The notes under the pieces were generated by a model. It saw nothing but the letters and a program-made list of their open reading frames with translations. It did no database searches and had not been told where the DNA came from. The translations under genes were made by a program, and so were the position numbers. 64,000 bases of DNA, from assembly GCF_000005505.3 (NCBI RefSeq), contig NC_016131.3:43795355-43859354 (forward strand). The letters run 5' to 3'. This DNA is from Brachypodium distachyon (taxonomy: Eukaryota > Streptophyta > Magnoliopsida > Poales > Poaceae). Positions 1 through 11,075 of the stretch are shown piece after piece; position 1 is the stretch's first letter, and every line of letters starts with the position of its first letter.

Positions 1-222
1 TTAAATATATTGGAAAGTTCACTAAGGGGTTGATAGCATGTTGGAATGCAGGTTCGCAACCCAAAACACAACGGTACCTTGTTCCTCAGTGATCTCCTCC
101 ACGTCGGCGTGGTTCACATTGCCCTTCTGAAATGTGTTCATCTTGTTCCTGGCCTCATTGAACTTCTTGGGGCATTCGTTGGAGTGTGTCTCATCTTGTA
201 GCACTTGTAACACTTCACTTGG
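1..222 (-). mobile_element. Ty3/gypsy gag 3' fragment
   Basis: Read on the minus strand, this stretch encodes the tail of a gypsy-type gag-pol reading frame, including the peptide GNVNHADVEEITEEQGTVVF. The same peptide with one or two changes follows the gag at 10830-10926 on the plus strand, so the two are copies of one family. The fragment runs off the left window edge and stops at 222, where a CACTA terminus begins. It is probably the continuation of the minus-strand gag at 7508-8400, split by later insertions. No start codon or zinc knuckle is intact. It is a relic. Confidence 0.6.
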
Positions 223-620
223 CACTACTACAAAAACCATTACTACTGCAAGCTCCCACTGACGCGGTAACAAAATGCGTCAGGCCAGATGGACACCTCC
301 GACACTTCGCATAAAACGTGTCAAGGGAAGCAATTGGGAGCGTGCGGCAACAAACAAATCTGACACACCCTCGCGAGATGCGTCAGAGAAGTTGCACACC
401 TCTGACGGCAGCTCTCTACCGACACTTCTTTACTTAAGGCGCGTTAGTAGAGTGTTACACAGCTCTGACGCTTTCTTCCATAGAAGTGTTAGTGCTTTGC
501 TTGGGGAGACTCTAACACTTCTTGAAAGCAAAGCGTCAGGGTCCTTATGCTACTGCACTGACTACATTTTTTTGTGTGACTTGCGTGCATCATAGGTCAA
601 ATGCACTTGACGCACGATTC
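223..620 (+). mobile_element. CACTA (En/Spm) transposon left end
   Basis: The motif CACTACTACAAAAACC at 223-238 is the typical terminus of grass CACTA elements. It is followed to about 620 by many short direct and inverted subterminal motifs (TGACGC, TCTGACG, GACACTTC), the usual transposase-binding layout. The matching right end, ending in GTAGTAGTG, was not found at a fitting distance. The only such end is at 60984 and has unlike subterminal repeats. The element is therefore truncated, or its other end has been lost. Confidence 0.7.
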
Positions 621-1259
621 GAGATGAACATATGTAAAACAATGTAAAATGGATTGACAGATTTATAAGAAAGATAGAATAGCATTGCATTGACAGATAT
701 ATAAAGGTACTCCCGGATGTAGCTACTCCCACCTTTTAACGGGTCGCGGGTGCAGTAAAATTAATTAATTAATTGCCAAAATTTATTGCCCGATTTCTTG
801 CCTGGTTTGTTCCGATCCAGACAATATTTTCTCCTCCCATCCCTCTGTCGCCCGTACGGCCGCACGTAGATCTGAAGCAACCAGGCCGATGAGAGAATTG
901 GTTTTGGAGCTAGCCTCCCTCGATTCTACCATCCCGTTTCGTGGATGCTAACAAATTCTATGTACTACATGCATGCTTGTCTTTTAGATGTACACCTTCT
1001 GTATACTATACACTACCTTCTGTATACTAAATACTATATACTACCCTGTGTATATTATATACTACCTTCTATATACTACTCCCTCCGATCTTAAATTCTT
1101 GTCTATATACTACCTTATATATACTACCTGCTAATATACTACATACTACCCACTACCCTGTGTATATTATATATTACCTTCTATATACTACTCTACCTTC
1201 TAATATACTAAGTACAATCTTTATATACTACGTACTCCCTAGAAACAAGAAGGTACTTA
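621..1259. repeat. AT-rich interval with TATACTACCTTC repeats
   Basis: There is no gene here. From about 985 to 1230 the DNA is a degenerate array of short units around TATACTACCTTCTA. The same motif recurs at 5380-5570, on the other side of the Harbinger insertion, so the array was probably continuous before that insertion. A solitary CTCCCTCCG at 1079-1087 looks like a Stowaway end but has no partner nearby. Confidence 0.55.
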
Positions 1260-1647
1260 GGTTGTGTTTGTTTGGGCTGGAACTCCACAGCTGCAGATTC
1301 CAGAATCAGCTGTGGCTGCCAGTTGCAGCTGGAAGATTGGAGCTGTCTGATGTCTGTTTGTTTGGGCGGCTGGTCCGGCTGCAGCTGCAACTGAAATGTG
1401 CTGAAATGACCTGAATGACTCTGTAGTTCTGTAGATTTGGTATTAGTGCTAACTGTAGTGTTTTACATGTAAATTAATCGTTTTTTGCTGCGGAGTCTGC
1501 TTTTTCTACTCCATCAGACAATATGTACGCATTATAATAATTTTTTAGAACACATTATACCATAGTATAGTAATAATATATTGTCCACACATCGTTTGCA
1601 AAATATAAGATCGTCGTGATGGTAAATTAATCTAACCTATTACAATC

Positions 1648-2975
1648 CTACTCTCTTGCAGCCATCAGAGCATCAGCAATTCTATCACGAGTTGCGTCCA
1701 TTGTGGCGTTGCTACTTCCCACATAGCTCCCACCACTTGTGTTGACGACATGGCCGGGAGGCATGTAGTCCTCGTCATCATCGCATCTAGCAAAGTGGTA
1801 ATCATACAAATTACTATCTCGTATGAAGTTGTGCAACGCCATACAAGCAATGATAATCCTTGCTTGCTTTCTTGGTGGGTAGCTAGGCACAGCTTTCAAC
1901 ATGCGCCATCTTTGCTTCAAGATGGCAAAGTATCGTTCTATGACATTTCTGAGTGATGAATGTAGATAGTTGAAGACTTCCTTCCTACCACTTGCAGCGA
2001 CGCCATGTTGATACTCAGGTAAATGGTACCTCGTGCCTCTAAACGGTGCTAGATAACCAGTCTGATTGGGGTATCCAGAATCAACAAAATAAAATTTACC
2101 TGTACACATGCAAGTGTGAGTCAAAAGAACAGACTATAAAATGTGTACTCGAGAGAGGCAAAATTTTAAAAAAATTATACCTCTTGGAGGATGAGGAAAT
2201 TTTTCTTTATATTTGTCCAAGGTATCCTTGAATATCCTTGTGTCATGTGCCGAACCTGGCCATCCAGCCACGACCGAGATGAATCTCATGTCAAAGTCAC
2301 ATACGCCCATAACATTCTGTGTTGCATAACCAGCTCGACCAACATGGTTAACCGTGTCTTTGGCAGGCACGGTAACAGATACGTGCATGCCATCAATAGC
2401 ACCAATGCAATTGTTGAAGTGAGGATAAAACCGTGAGCTCTGCAATCTCTCATGCACATTTCTGAATTGGGGATCAACCGGTGTAATGATGTCTGCAGCT
2501 AATAAATTCAAACACTTCAACACATGGTTGAATTTCCGATTGATAGTTTCAGTGGACCTCTGGAAACGATTCTGAACTTGACTCACAGACCGTGGGCTAC
2601 CAACGGTCCATAAGAACATCCCAAGGGCCTTTTCAGAACACATGTTTCTTGTTTCTTGCAACCCATAGTCACGTACCAAAGTCTCATGCAATGCATCAAA
2701 ACAAGCCTATGCATTCTGAACATCTTATAGCAATCATTGGAAGACCCCAAACTATCATAAACCCACTGCTGTCCAGTACACCTTGCCTCTCTCCTTTTCT
2801 TTTTCATTAGATATTTCTGGAAGTGAGTGGCAGCAACAAAAGCAACATACATGTATTGTTGATATATCTTCTCTTTCAACTTTTTTCTCCTCATGGCAGA
2901 TTCATCCTCACTTCCACTTTCAATTGAATTGTTAGTGCCGCTGCTGTTAGTCGTACTGTTAGTTGTTGTGCTCAT
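1648..2975 (-). pseudogene. PIF/Harbinger transposase (HARBI1-like, DDE)
   Basis: The protein starts with an acidic, Ser/Thr/Asn-rich N-terminus (start at 2975) and continues into the nuclease domain. The first catalytic Asp is in GAIDGMHV, the second in GSAHDTRIF, and the Glu is in NVIERYFAILKQRW near the C-terminus. A consensus intron of 82 bp at 2100-2181 joins HPPR to GKFYFVDSGYP in frame. The reading frame shifts by one base near 2700, between MFRMHR and LHETLV, so this copy is broken although the catalytic residues remain. Known members act with a Myb-like partner on TWA-type targets, and that partner gene lies just upstream. Confidence 0.85.
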
Positions 2976-3178
2976 CTATAAACACATCAATCACAAGAGG
3001 TTAGTACCACATAAGACCAATTAATCCATACACAGCTCAAATAAATAGTAGCACATAGGAATCCATACATAGCTCAAATAAATAGTAGCACACATCAAAC
3101 AAGCATATGGTTCAAATAAATTGTAGCACACAGGAACTAATCATCGAAATACATGGAAAGCAAACACACAAGGATACA
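2976..3178. other. Spacer between the two Harbinger genes
   Basis: About 200 bp lie between the transposase start and the end of the Myb-like gene. The spacer contains a roughly 40-bp direct repeat around AGCTCAAATAAATAGTAGCA at about 3030-3120. No coding potential was seen. Confidence 0.5.
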
Positions 3179-4121
3179 CTAGTTTCTCTTCTTGTCCTCA
3201 TATTGTCTCTTGAGCCAATTGAGCTTCCCTTCTTTTGTCTTCATAGATAGAAAGAAACTACGATTTGTAGATTTAGCAAACAACTTTGTACCAATGTAGT
3301 GCTCATCACTAAGCTCGGATGCTCCACACTTGGCAACCTCTTCCATGAAGGCTGCAATCTCATTAGCTTCAGTAGTAGTACTGTTACTACTACTTTCAGT
3401 AACAACATGGTCAACAAACCTCTGGAACTCATTAGACATATTCGCCTTCTTCGGGTTAGATGGACTACAAGGTATTGCACTTGATGGACGTTTGGGCCTT
3501 TTCTTGAGCCATGGGCTAACAGTAGGAGTCTCGGTCTCTTCTTCATCTACATCAACCACATCTTCTTGAACCTGAATGGCAGCAACCTCTTCCACTCTCG
3601 GCATAACGGATGTGGTACCATCAACATTAGCCTTATCAAACATAATATGCATCAAGTCCAAGTTGTCCGGTGGTCCCTTGCGGAATGCTTTAATTGGCTT
3701 GTGAAGCTGCAAATAATATCATGGCATTACTACTTGTCTATGCGAGACATCTCATGGCATTGAATAAATTATCATTGCATATGAAATTTTTATACCTTGA
3801 TCAATTCAGTCCACTGCTCCTCATCAGCTATTATAGTTTGCGTTTCTTCATTCCATCCAAGTCCAGTTGCCTTAATTTTGTAGAACACCCAAGCCGAATA
3901 AATAGCCTTCAAATCGTCCCAACGATTTTTGAGCTGCCTTCTCTCATAGTTTCTTCCGGTCTGAGCATTGAAATCTGCCACTAAGTTCTTGTATCCAGTA
4001 GCACTCAAGAATTTGGTTGGCCTATTTCGAAGCTGAACTTGTTTGGTGGCGCACTCACAAAAATTCTAGCCGCGGTAGCATCCCACACAGCTTTCACAGG
4101 TTCCACTTTGGCAGGTTCCAT
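3179..4121 (-). pseudogene. Harbinger Myb/SANT-like DNA-binding protein
   Basis: Read from the ATG at 4121, the first part encodes AVWDATAARIF. After a frameshift near 4060 comes a Myb/SANT-like trihelix region with the residues NRWDDLKAIYSAWVFYK. An intron (GT next to 3789, AG next to 3712) leads to a second exon that holds an acidic linker and a conserved-looking C-terminal block (FMEEVAKCG through WLKRQYEDKKRN). This is the second protein of PIF/Harbinger elements. In studied elements it binds the ends and carries the transposase into the nucleus. The single frameshift makes this copy a pseudogene. Confidence 0.75.
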
Positions 4122-5035
4122 CTAAACAAATATATATTTACCCATATATACATCACAGAACAGTGAGCATTTAGGCCAAATTTTTTGCACATATACAAAT
4201 CAACATGAGTGCCAATCACTGGAAATCATCATCATTTCGTACTAATTTCAGACAAAGCTAACAACAAAAGCGGTGCTAGATCTCCATTTTCACCAAACAT
4301 CAGTACATGTACAGAGGGAACAGGGGGAGCGGGGAAGGGAAGCTAGCTGCGTTCTGTACCTTGGCAGTGGTGGAGCTTGGGGTCGGGGACCGACGGAAGG
4401 GACCTGGGGGATGGCGGACCGGGGTGCAGAGACGAGCGGAACAGGTCGTTGGGGCGGCCGAGGAGCTAGTTATGGCCGGCGGAGGAGGGGCGTCGGGCGT
4501 GGGGGCCGGCGGAAGGGGACCCGGGGGACGGCGGAGCGGGGTGCACAGGCGAGCGGAGCGGGTCGTGGGGGCCGGCGGAAGGGGACCTGGGGGACGACGG
4601 AGCCGGGCGTCGGGGTAGACGGAACAAGGGGTGTCGGGGCCGGCGGAGCTCGAACGGTTGGCTGGCGGCGCCTGCGAGGGGAGGTGAGGAACCCTAGTTC
4701 ACCGTCGCGAGAGGAGACAGGAGCTCGGGTGGGATATTTGGCTGGGTTGCTTCGATGCGGCTGGGGAAAGAAGAAATAGAAGCGAACTGTTCCGTGACAT
4801 TTTGGACGTTATATGTGGTTTGGTGGGGGGTATTCTAGTAAATGGGCCGTTTTGGAACTGCAGCCGGCTGGAAGAAGCACCCAGATAGCAGCTTCTGGTC
4901 GCTAGTGCATTTCTGAGGAGCGCTTGTAGGATCCACTGCTAGAATCTGGGCCGAAATTTGCTGTTTGTTTGGGTTCCAGCTTCTATGGCCTGGAAGCTGT
5001 AGAATCTGCTGCTAGGAACCCAAACAAACGGAACC
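4122..5035. other. Harbinger right subterminal region, GC-rich
   Basis: This is the 5' side of the minus-strand Myb-like gene. 4380-4720 is strongly G-rich with imperfect repeats of a GGCCGGCGGAAGGGGA-like unit. Long plus-strand frames there consist of Gly/Arg repeats and are not credible genes. 4855-5035 contains short inverted repeats around AGAAGCTGCTA and the right TIR. Confidence 0.5.
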
Positions 5036-5860
5036 TTGGAACACCACCATTGAAAAAATTCAGGACGATGAGCAGCTAGTATGCATACTAGCTACTAGAA
5101 CGAAAACGAGAGTGCCTACTTTTCGTCTAGCCATACTCCCACCGCCTGCAAAACATCAATTGATTTGCCAATACTACCACCCACCCACCCTTCTGAGCAC
5201 TGACCATATATATAGGCAGCTGCTCGAAGCAAACCAAAACAGCATTCCTGGATTAGTGGCGCTACGTACAGATTCCAACGATCCTACAAAATAGAGACTT
5301 TATCCATCCGGTTTGTTGGATACTGCACCGGGGTTAGCATGGCTCGTTAACGGGCACGCCCGCAAACCCAATCTGTCAGCTGTTATACAACATATTACCT
5401 TCTATTACACAACATACTACCTTCTAATATACTACCTTCTGTTATACTACCTTCTAATATACTACCTTCTGTTATACAACATAATACCTTTTAACATACT
5501 ACCTTCTAACATACTACCTTCTACCTTCTAACATACTACGTACTACCTTCTAATATACTGCCTTCCAGTATACTAAACCATATACTGCATACTACTTCTC
5601 TTAAACATACTACTAGATCACGGCCAACCATATACTGCATACTACTTCTCTTAAACATACTACTAGATAACGGCCATTCTCTTTCTCGATGAAGATAATC
5701 CCCGCTGTACATGCATGCGTGTGGCCGGCCGGAGATGTACATGCATGCGTAGAATATACTTCCATCGTTCTTGTGATGGCCAAACAACAGAATGTTCTAC
5801 CGGCCATGCCGGATTCTACCGCAACCCACTAACCCGGTAGATGCTCAGGGGGTAATTACT
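5036..5860. repeat. Tandem TATACTACCTTC array and 50-bp duplication
   Basis: No gene is seen. 5380-5570 continues the degenerate TACTACCTTCTAATA array found left of the Harbinger element. 5577-5626 is followed directly by a near-identical 50-bp copy at 5627-5676 (unit beginning ACCATATACTGCATACTACT), a recent tandem duplication. GTACATGCATGCGT is also repeated at about 5707 and 5737. Confidence 0.65.
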
Positions 5861-6960
5861 CCCGATTGTACCAAAAATGCGTGATATATATACCTACAAG
5901 CTAAACAGGAATCAGTTCCTGTTTAACTAAACAGGCAACGATCTGAACTTTTTAACCTGCACGACTGAACTTTTTAACCTGCACGATTGTACCAAAAATG
6001 CGTGATATATATACCTACAAGCTAAACAGGATGTGAACTTCCTCTCCCTGCGCTATACTCTGCACACCCATGCAGTACGGGTGGTCCGTGCGGACGGTAA
6101 TTTGAAATCTGCTCTTAAACCATACAAAATTAGCAAAAACGTTATAAACGAAAAAGATGTGCCTGGTTCATAACTTTCCAACGGCGTATTACTTGCATCA
6201 TTCCGACAAGTGGTTCAAAAACAATCGTAAAAATACCGTTCGTCCTTTTTAGATTGATCTGATTTCGGTATTTTTGAAATTAATCTTAAACCGTGAGGAA
6301 TTTGGAAAAACATTACATATGAAATAGCTGCGGATTTTCAGTGGCTTTCTCAATGGCATATTGTTTGCGCAAATCCGAAAAAGTTTGAGAAACGCGAAGA
6401 AAAATCAGTACATCCTACACGTCAACACGGTGTGAATGTTCTGAACTTCGTGAACTTCCGTTTTATAGACTATGAACTTCCTGACGGTCTCTGAACCTTC
6501 GCCGCCTATAATCATTCCCACGCCAGAGAATAAGGAGATCTACGGGCGTGAACGTTCTGAACTTTCCTAGATACACGTGTAAACTCTTTTTTTACAAATT
6601 ATGAACTTTCTGACGGAGGTTGGGATTGGGATTGCGAGGAACGTTCTGAACTTCCGTCGATACATGAGTAAACTTCCGTTATATATACGGTGAACTTCCT
6701 GACGGCCACTGAACCTCCACCGATTGTAATTTTTGCCCGCGTTAGAGAAGAAGGAGGTCTACGGGCGTGAACGTTCTGAACTTCCATCGATACACGAATG
6801 AACTTCCATTTTATAGACTGTGAACTTCATTGGTACAAGATTTTTGCCAGAAAGTTTTGCCAATCCAGATTAACAAGACTACTACACCCGTTTTTTTGCA
6901 GCCTACCAGTTAGTGAACTTCCCAATCTGAACATGTGAACTTCCCTACCATGTGAGGAAG
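5861..6960. repeat. Dispersed GAACTTCC repeat array
   Basis: The short motif (C/G)TGAACTTCC recurs many times between about 5945 and 6950. The clearest block is 6420-6830, where units containing CGTGAACGTTCTGAACTTCC repeat roughly every 125 bp. GATTGTACCAAAAATGCG with its following sequence occurs twice (5864 and 5986). No protein-coding region is supported. It looks like internal non-coding DNA of a transposon, possibly the CACTA element entered at 223, but this is inference. Confidence 0.5.
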
Positions 6961-7237
6961 CATCCTTGCCGGGGCCGGAGAAGAAGGTGGTAGCCCCGCG
7001 CGTCATCGGAGAAAAGAGGTGGTAGCCAAAGCCGGTTGGGGGAGGTAGCGAGTGACGGCGTCACGGGCTCCCTCGCGTCGGCCTCCGCCGTCGCTCGCTC
7101 GCCCGCGCGGGGGATGGAGGTGGTAGCCGGGGCCGATCGGGGGAGGTCAGGATCGGGGGTTGTCGGGTGTGGGGATCGAGGGTGGTCGGGTGTGTCTGTT
7201 TAGGAAAAGTTCCTACTATGTTGGCGATGATGCTGCA

Positions 7238-7520
7238 TTATACAACATCATCGTTGTCATCGTCGGTGGTGGAGTCGGAGCTGGAGTCAGAGCCGTCGTC
7301 ATCGTCGTCTGCGTGCAAGGCGTCGACGGCAACCCAATGCTCCTCGACAGCGTTGGTATGCTCCGAGTTGAGGAGCGCGGTCTGGTAGTCCCACTCCTCC
7401 CACGCCTCCGCCGCCCGCAGGACGCACTCGATGGCGTAAGCTTCTGCCCGGGAAGCACGTCTCGCGGGCGCTATCTGCTGACGGTTGGCTTCACGAGCAC
7501 GTTGCTGTCAAGTGTCTAGG
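7238..7520 (-). pseudogene. Acidic-tailed ORF fragment, unassigned
   Basis: A minus-strand frame of about 90 codons runs from a stop near 7518 to a stop at 7238. It reads as a charged helical region (QRAREANRQQIAPARRA, then AEAWEEWDYQTALLN) followed by a run of Asp and Ser (residues ADDDDDGSDSSSDST). There is no start codon, and it ends at the boundary with the minus-strand gag. I do not recognise the family. The composition suggests a transposon-carried ORF rather than a host exon. Confidence 0.35.
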
Positions 7521-8400
7521 AGCTCAGACACTCGGAGGACGTGCTGGAGCTTGGGGTCGTTCTCGTCGTCATCGTTGCTGCGCCACGCAGAGGTGAGGAA
7601 GATGGACGCGTGCGTCCGCGGCGGGAGGAGGTGATTGTGTCCATGCCCTCCATGCCGATGGTGGTGACCATTCCCTCCATGGTGATGATGGTTGTGGTTC
7701 CCATACTTGATCATTGATGAACCACCACTACCCCCATAAGAGGTGCGTGGCTTCTGCTGTGGTCCGGTGTGAGTGCTTTCATGGTGATGCCTCCTCTTAT
7801 GGCTCTCCATATGATTCTGTTTATTTTCCAGGATGATGGCTTTGTCCGGTAAAGACTGATAGGTAGGGATTTAAGCAACTGCTAGCTGAACGGAAAGCTC
7901 GTCATTTAGTCCATCCAAAAACCTCTCGCGACTCTTGGCATCAGTATCGACGTCATTAGGTGCATAGTGAGACAGTTTGTTGAATACCTCGATGTACTCC
8001 GACACCGTGCGGTTTCCTTGTCTCAGTTTGTGAAACTCCTTCTTCAGGCTTAGCACTCCCACATAGATGTGGGCAGTGCGAAAAGCATCTTAAAACATCT
8101 CCCAAGTGACACCTTCGATGAGAGAGGTAATCTGGTAGTTTTCCCACCATGCTGCGGCGGGTCCTTCAAGCAAGTGAGCAGCAAATCTCACCTTCTAAGC
8201 ATCTGTGCAGTCCCCCTGTCACCTGATTCTTGTTGACCGAGCGAAGCTAGTCATCTGCCACTATGGGTTCGGTGGAGCAGGTGAAGGTGGGTGGGCGCAA
8301 CCTTAGGAAATAGGTCAGCAGGTCGACATGGGGTTGTGGCCTTGTGGGTGGTGGTGCTGGTTGTGGTTATTGTTGTTCTTATGGTTGTTGTTGTTTCATC
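7508..8400 (-). pseudogene. Ty3/gypsy gag, inverted copy
   Basis: The minus strand holds a gag domain. From 8400 downward it has the MKQQQQP-like start, the LRLRPPTF motif equivalent, and then the conserved retrotransposon-gag block FHKLRQGNRTVSEYIEVFN and RERFLDGLNDELSVQLAVA. A His/Gly-rich tail follows (7520-7700). It is a near copy of the plus-strand gag at 9683-10490. Stops and frameshifts break it (for example near 7870 and 8150), and no zinc knuckle follows. It ends at 7508 against an unrelated sequence. The missing 3' part probably continues at 1-222. Confidence 0.75.
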
Positions 8401-8428
8401 TACAGTTCGGTTGAAAGTAAAGAGTTGG

Positions 8429-8499
8429 GTTGTTCATCTACAGTTTGGTGGAAAGTAAAGGGTCACGTTTTACTTTCCACCAAACTATAGATGAACAAC
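8429..8499. repeat. Long hairpin between the inverted gag copies
   Basis: Two 31-bp arms (8429-8459 and 8469-8499) are inverted complements with one mismatch, separated by 9 nt. The arm begins GTTGTTCATCTACAGTTTGG. A third partial copy of the arm follows at 8498-8523. It marks the junction where two head-to-head gypsy fragments meet. Confidence 0.8.
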
Positions 8500-8516
8500 T
8501 TTCCACCAAACTGTAG

Positions 8517-9394
8517 ATGAACCACCCACCTCACCTCGGCAATGTTCCACATTTCACCCATGTTCACTACCCCTCGGTCAATGTTGAGGAACTTTTCAGC
8601 GCACCCTTGGCAGTCCTTTGTGCGTCGCTCCACCTAGTGCCGCTTCGCTTCAGGGGCCGCATCGAGCCAGTTGGACCCCAAGGAGGGGAGCCACGTTGGG
8701 AGATCGAGATGGTGATTCGAGACCGTGAGATGCACTCCGCGACGGCCGACATCGCCTACTCCAAGCGGTACCCCAATTTCTTTGTGGGCTTGCAGTTCGC
8801 AATGCAACAGACGATGGCGCGCATGTGCGACGCCTGTCACGATGAGCTGCCACGGGACTCTACCTTCCGTCTCTTTGGGAGACGAGACGCCGGAGGAGCG
8901 TCGGTGGGATTCAACGCGCTGGGAGAAGATCCGCAAATAACAGTTGTCCAGTTCGAAGCCATGGGAAGCAACACCGTGAAGTTGGAGAATCATCTCTATG
9001 ATGAGATGACGGGCCGATATCGCGGAGGAGAAAGCAGGAGACCTCCAGGAAAATCAAAGCCGTCCTGGAGAACACCATATTGAACTTGGGCAACGCTTTG
9101 GAGAAAGCACAATACGAAAAGGATATACTACGGCTTCACTTTGATCAACTCTAGGCCTTTTTCGCCAACGCAACCGCATCACCTGCGCCGGCGCCTGCTC
9201 AAGCACCACCACCACCTCAGGATGAGGAGATGCCTAAGGCACCAGAGGAGGAACCGCCACAGGAGGAGGAGCCAGAAGAGGAAGAAGAGCCTCATGAGGA
9301 GGAGGCTCAAGAGGTGGACACACCGGCCTCCAACACTCGCTCCAAGAGAAGGACCAATGGAGCTAACACTTTTCGTTGCACTTCCTTAGATTGA
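8517..9394 (+). pseudogene. Extra ORF upstream of gag (ORF0-like)
   Basis: 8517-9083 is an open frame of 188 codons with no recognised enzyme domain. It includes EIEMVIRDREMHSATADIAY and a segment around QQTMARMCDACHDELP. After a frameshift the downstream frame continues to 9394 with a Pro/Ala stretch, a long acidic run of Glu, and a basic end (SNTRSKRRT). Some grass gypsy elements, such as the RIRE2 group, carry an additional ORF before gag, and this position and style fit that. Its role is unknown. A TAG at about 9150 and the frameshift show that it is decayed. Confidence 0.5.
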
Positions 9395-9682
9395 GTAGGA
9401 GACCACCAATTATATAGTTTATTATATCTATCGTATGTGTGTTAGTCATTGACCATACAGTCTTTTTTTATGGCAATGTAGTTCGTTTGCCTTTTTCTTC
9501 GCCTTTTTTTAGGCCGTGTGTCGTCGTGAACTATTTGTTTGCTTGCTTGATTTTAAAAGGTTTTTAATGAATGATTAGTTGTGTGATATTACTATGCTTG
9601 TGTTTTGTATCTGTCTGCTTGTGGGGTTAGATATCCATAATCCATGTCCATCTATTTTTCTCATCTATGTTGTCCTAGACAG
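9395..9682. other. Spacer between ORF0-like region and gag
   Basis: An AT-rich untranslated stretch without ORFs or repeats. It probably belongs to the same gypsy element. Confidence 0.4.
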
Positions 9683-10926
9683 ATGCCGCCGAGACGTCAG
9701 CCCCGCCACAATACTGCGGGTGACAATGATGGCAACAATGAGGGAGAGTACACAAATGCAGTGACGACCATGCACAAACTACTTGCAGCCCAGACCCAAT
9801 TCTTCCAAATGATCACCCAACAGATGAACAACAACAACTAGAACAACAACAACCACAACCAGCACCACCACCCACCACCTAGGTCGACATGCTGACCCCT
9901 TTCCTAAGGTTGCGTCCACCCACCTTCAGCAGCTCCACCGAGCCCATAGTTGCAGATGACCAGCTTCGCTCGTCCAACAAGAATCCGGTGACAGTGGACT
10001 GCACAGATGCTGAGAAGGTGAGATTTGCTGCTCACTTTCTTGAAGGACCCGGCGCAACATGGTGGGAGAACTGCAAGATTACCACTCCGATCGAATATGT
10101 CCCTTGGGAGATGTTTCAAGATGCTTTTCGCACTGCCCACATCTCTGCGGTTGTGCTAAGCCTGAAGGAGTTTCACAAACTGAAACAAGGAAACCGCACG
10201 ATGTCGGAGTACATCGAGGTATTCAACAAACTGTCTCGCTATGCACCTAATGACGTCGATATTGATGCCAAGCGTCGCGAGAGGTTTTTGGATGGACTAA
10301 ACGACGAGCTTTCCGTTCAGCTAGCAGTTTCTTAAATCCCCATCGATCAGTCTCTACTGGACAAAGCCATCATCCTGGAAAATAAACAGAATCAGATGGA
10401 GAGCCGTAAGAGGAGGCATCACCATGGAAGCACTCACACGGGACCACACCAGAAGCCGCGCATCTCTTATGAGGGTATGGTAGGTCATCAATGATCAACC
10501 ATGGGAACCACAACCACCATCACCATGGAGGGAATGGTCACCACCATCTCCATGGAGGGAATGGTCACCACCATCTCCATGAAGGGCATGGGCACAATCA
10601 CTAGGGTGGTAATGGAAGCAAACACCAGCATCAACACTCGTGTCCGAGGAACAACAATGGCAATGGCAATGGCAATGGCCAAGGTAGTGGGGGCAACGTA
10701 GGACAGAACCGCAATGACAACCGCCCCAAGCTCGACATCATCCGAGTGGAGTGTTACAAGTGCCACAAGATGGGACACAGTCCAACGACTACCGCAAGAA
10801 GTTCAATGAGTCCGGGAACAAGACGAACACATAAGGGCAATGTGAACCACGCCGACGTGGAGGAGATCACTGAGAAACAAGGTACCGTTGTGTTTTGGGT
10901 TGCGAGCCTACATTCCAACATGCTAT
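9683..10926 (+). pseudogene. Ty3/gypsy gag, plus-strand copy
   Basis: The frame opens with MPPRRQPRHNTAGDN, is stopped at 9839, and restarts. 9889-10335 holds the gag domain, with FLEGPGATWWENCK, FHKLKQGNRTMSEYIEVFN and RRERFLDGLNDELSVQL. A His/Gly/Met-rich linker follows. Then comes a single zinc knuckle, CYKCHKMGH at about 10752, whose last Cys is lost through a change or frameshift. The frame then shows HADVEEITEKQGTVVF. No protease, RT or integrase follows, so the element is cut after gag. It is nonfunctional. Confidence 0.8.
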
Positions 10927-11075
10927 GAACCCCTTAGTGAACTTGTCAATACATTCAATGTATTGACCCCCTAAGGGCTGCAACCTTTAATGTTGCAGCT
11001 GTTTCCGATAACGAGTGATGTACCGTTGTGTTTTGGGTTGTGAGCCTACATTCCAACATGCTATCACCGTGGTGT
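10883..11075 (+). repeat. Direct duplication of gag tail
   Basis: A stretch of about 45 bp beginning GTACCGTTGTGTTTTGGGTT occurs at about 10883 and again at about 11022. They are separated by 95 bp that include the palindrome-like TTCAATGTATTGA. The arrangement suggests a partial duplication during decay of the gypsy element. Confidence 0.6.

Larger units (their letters stand above)
1260..5035 (-). mobile_element. PIF/Harbinger DNA transposon, nearly complete
   Basis: This is a 3.78-kb element with terminal inverted repeats: GGTTGTGTTTGTTTGGG at 1260 and, reverse complemented, GGTTCCGTTTGTTTGGG ending at 5035. The flanks are TTA (1257-1259) and TTG (5036-5038), consistent with a 3-bp TWA-type target duplication with one later change. 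Inside lie a DDE transposase (1648-2975) and a Myb/SANT-like gene (3179-4121), both on the minus strand. This is the normal two-gene set of the PIF/Harbinger superfamily. Both genes carry frameshifts, so the copy is probably not autonomous. Confidence 0.85.

Noticed and set aside
4273..4779. 168-codon plus-strand ORF, Gly/Arg-rich
   Set aside because: Arises from GC-rich imperfect repeats near the Harbinger right end; no domain and a shadow composition.
7160..7519. 119-codon plus-strand ORF
   Set aside because: Val/Gly-rich shadow of the acidic minus-strand frame; no protein features.
8567..8993. Minus-strand ORFs opposite the ORF0-like gene
   Set aside because: Shadows of the better-supported plus-strand frame.
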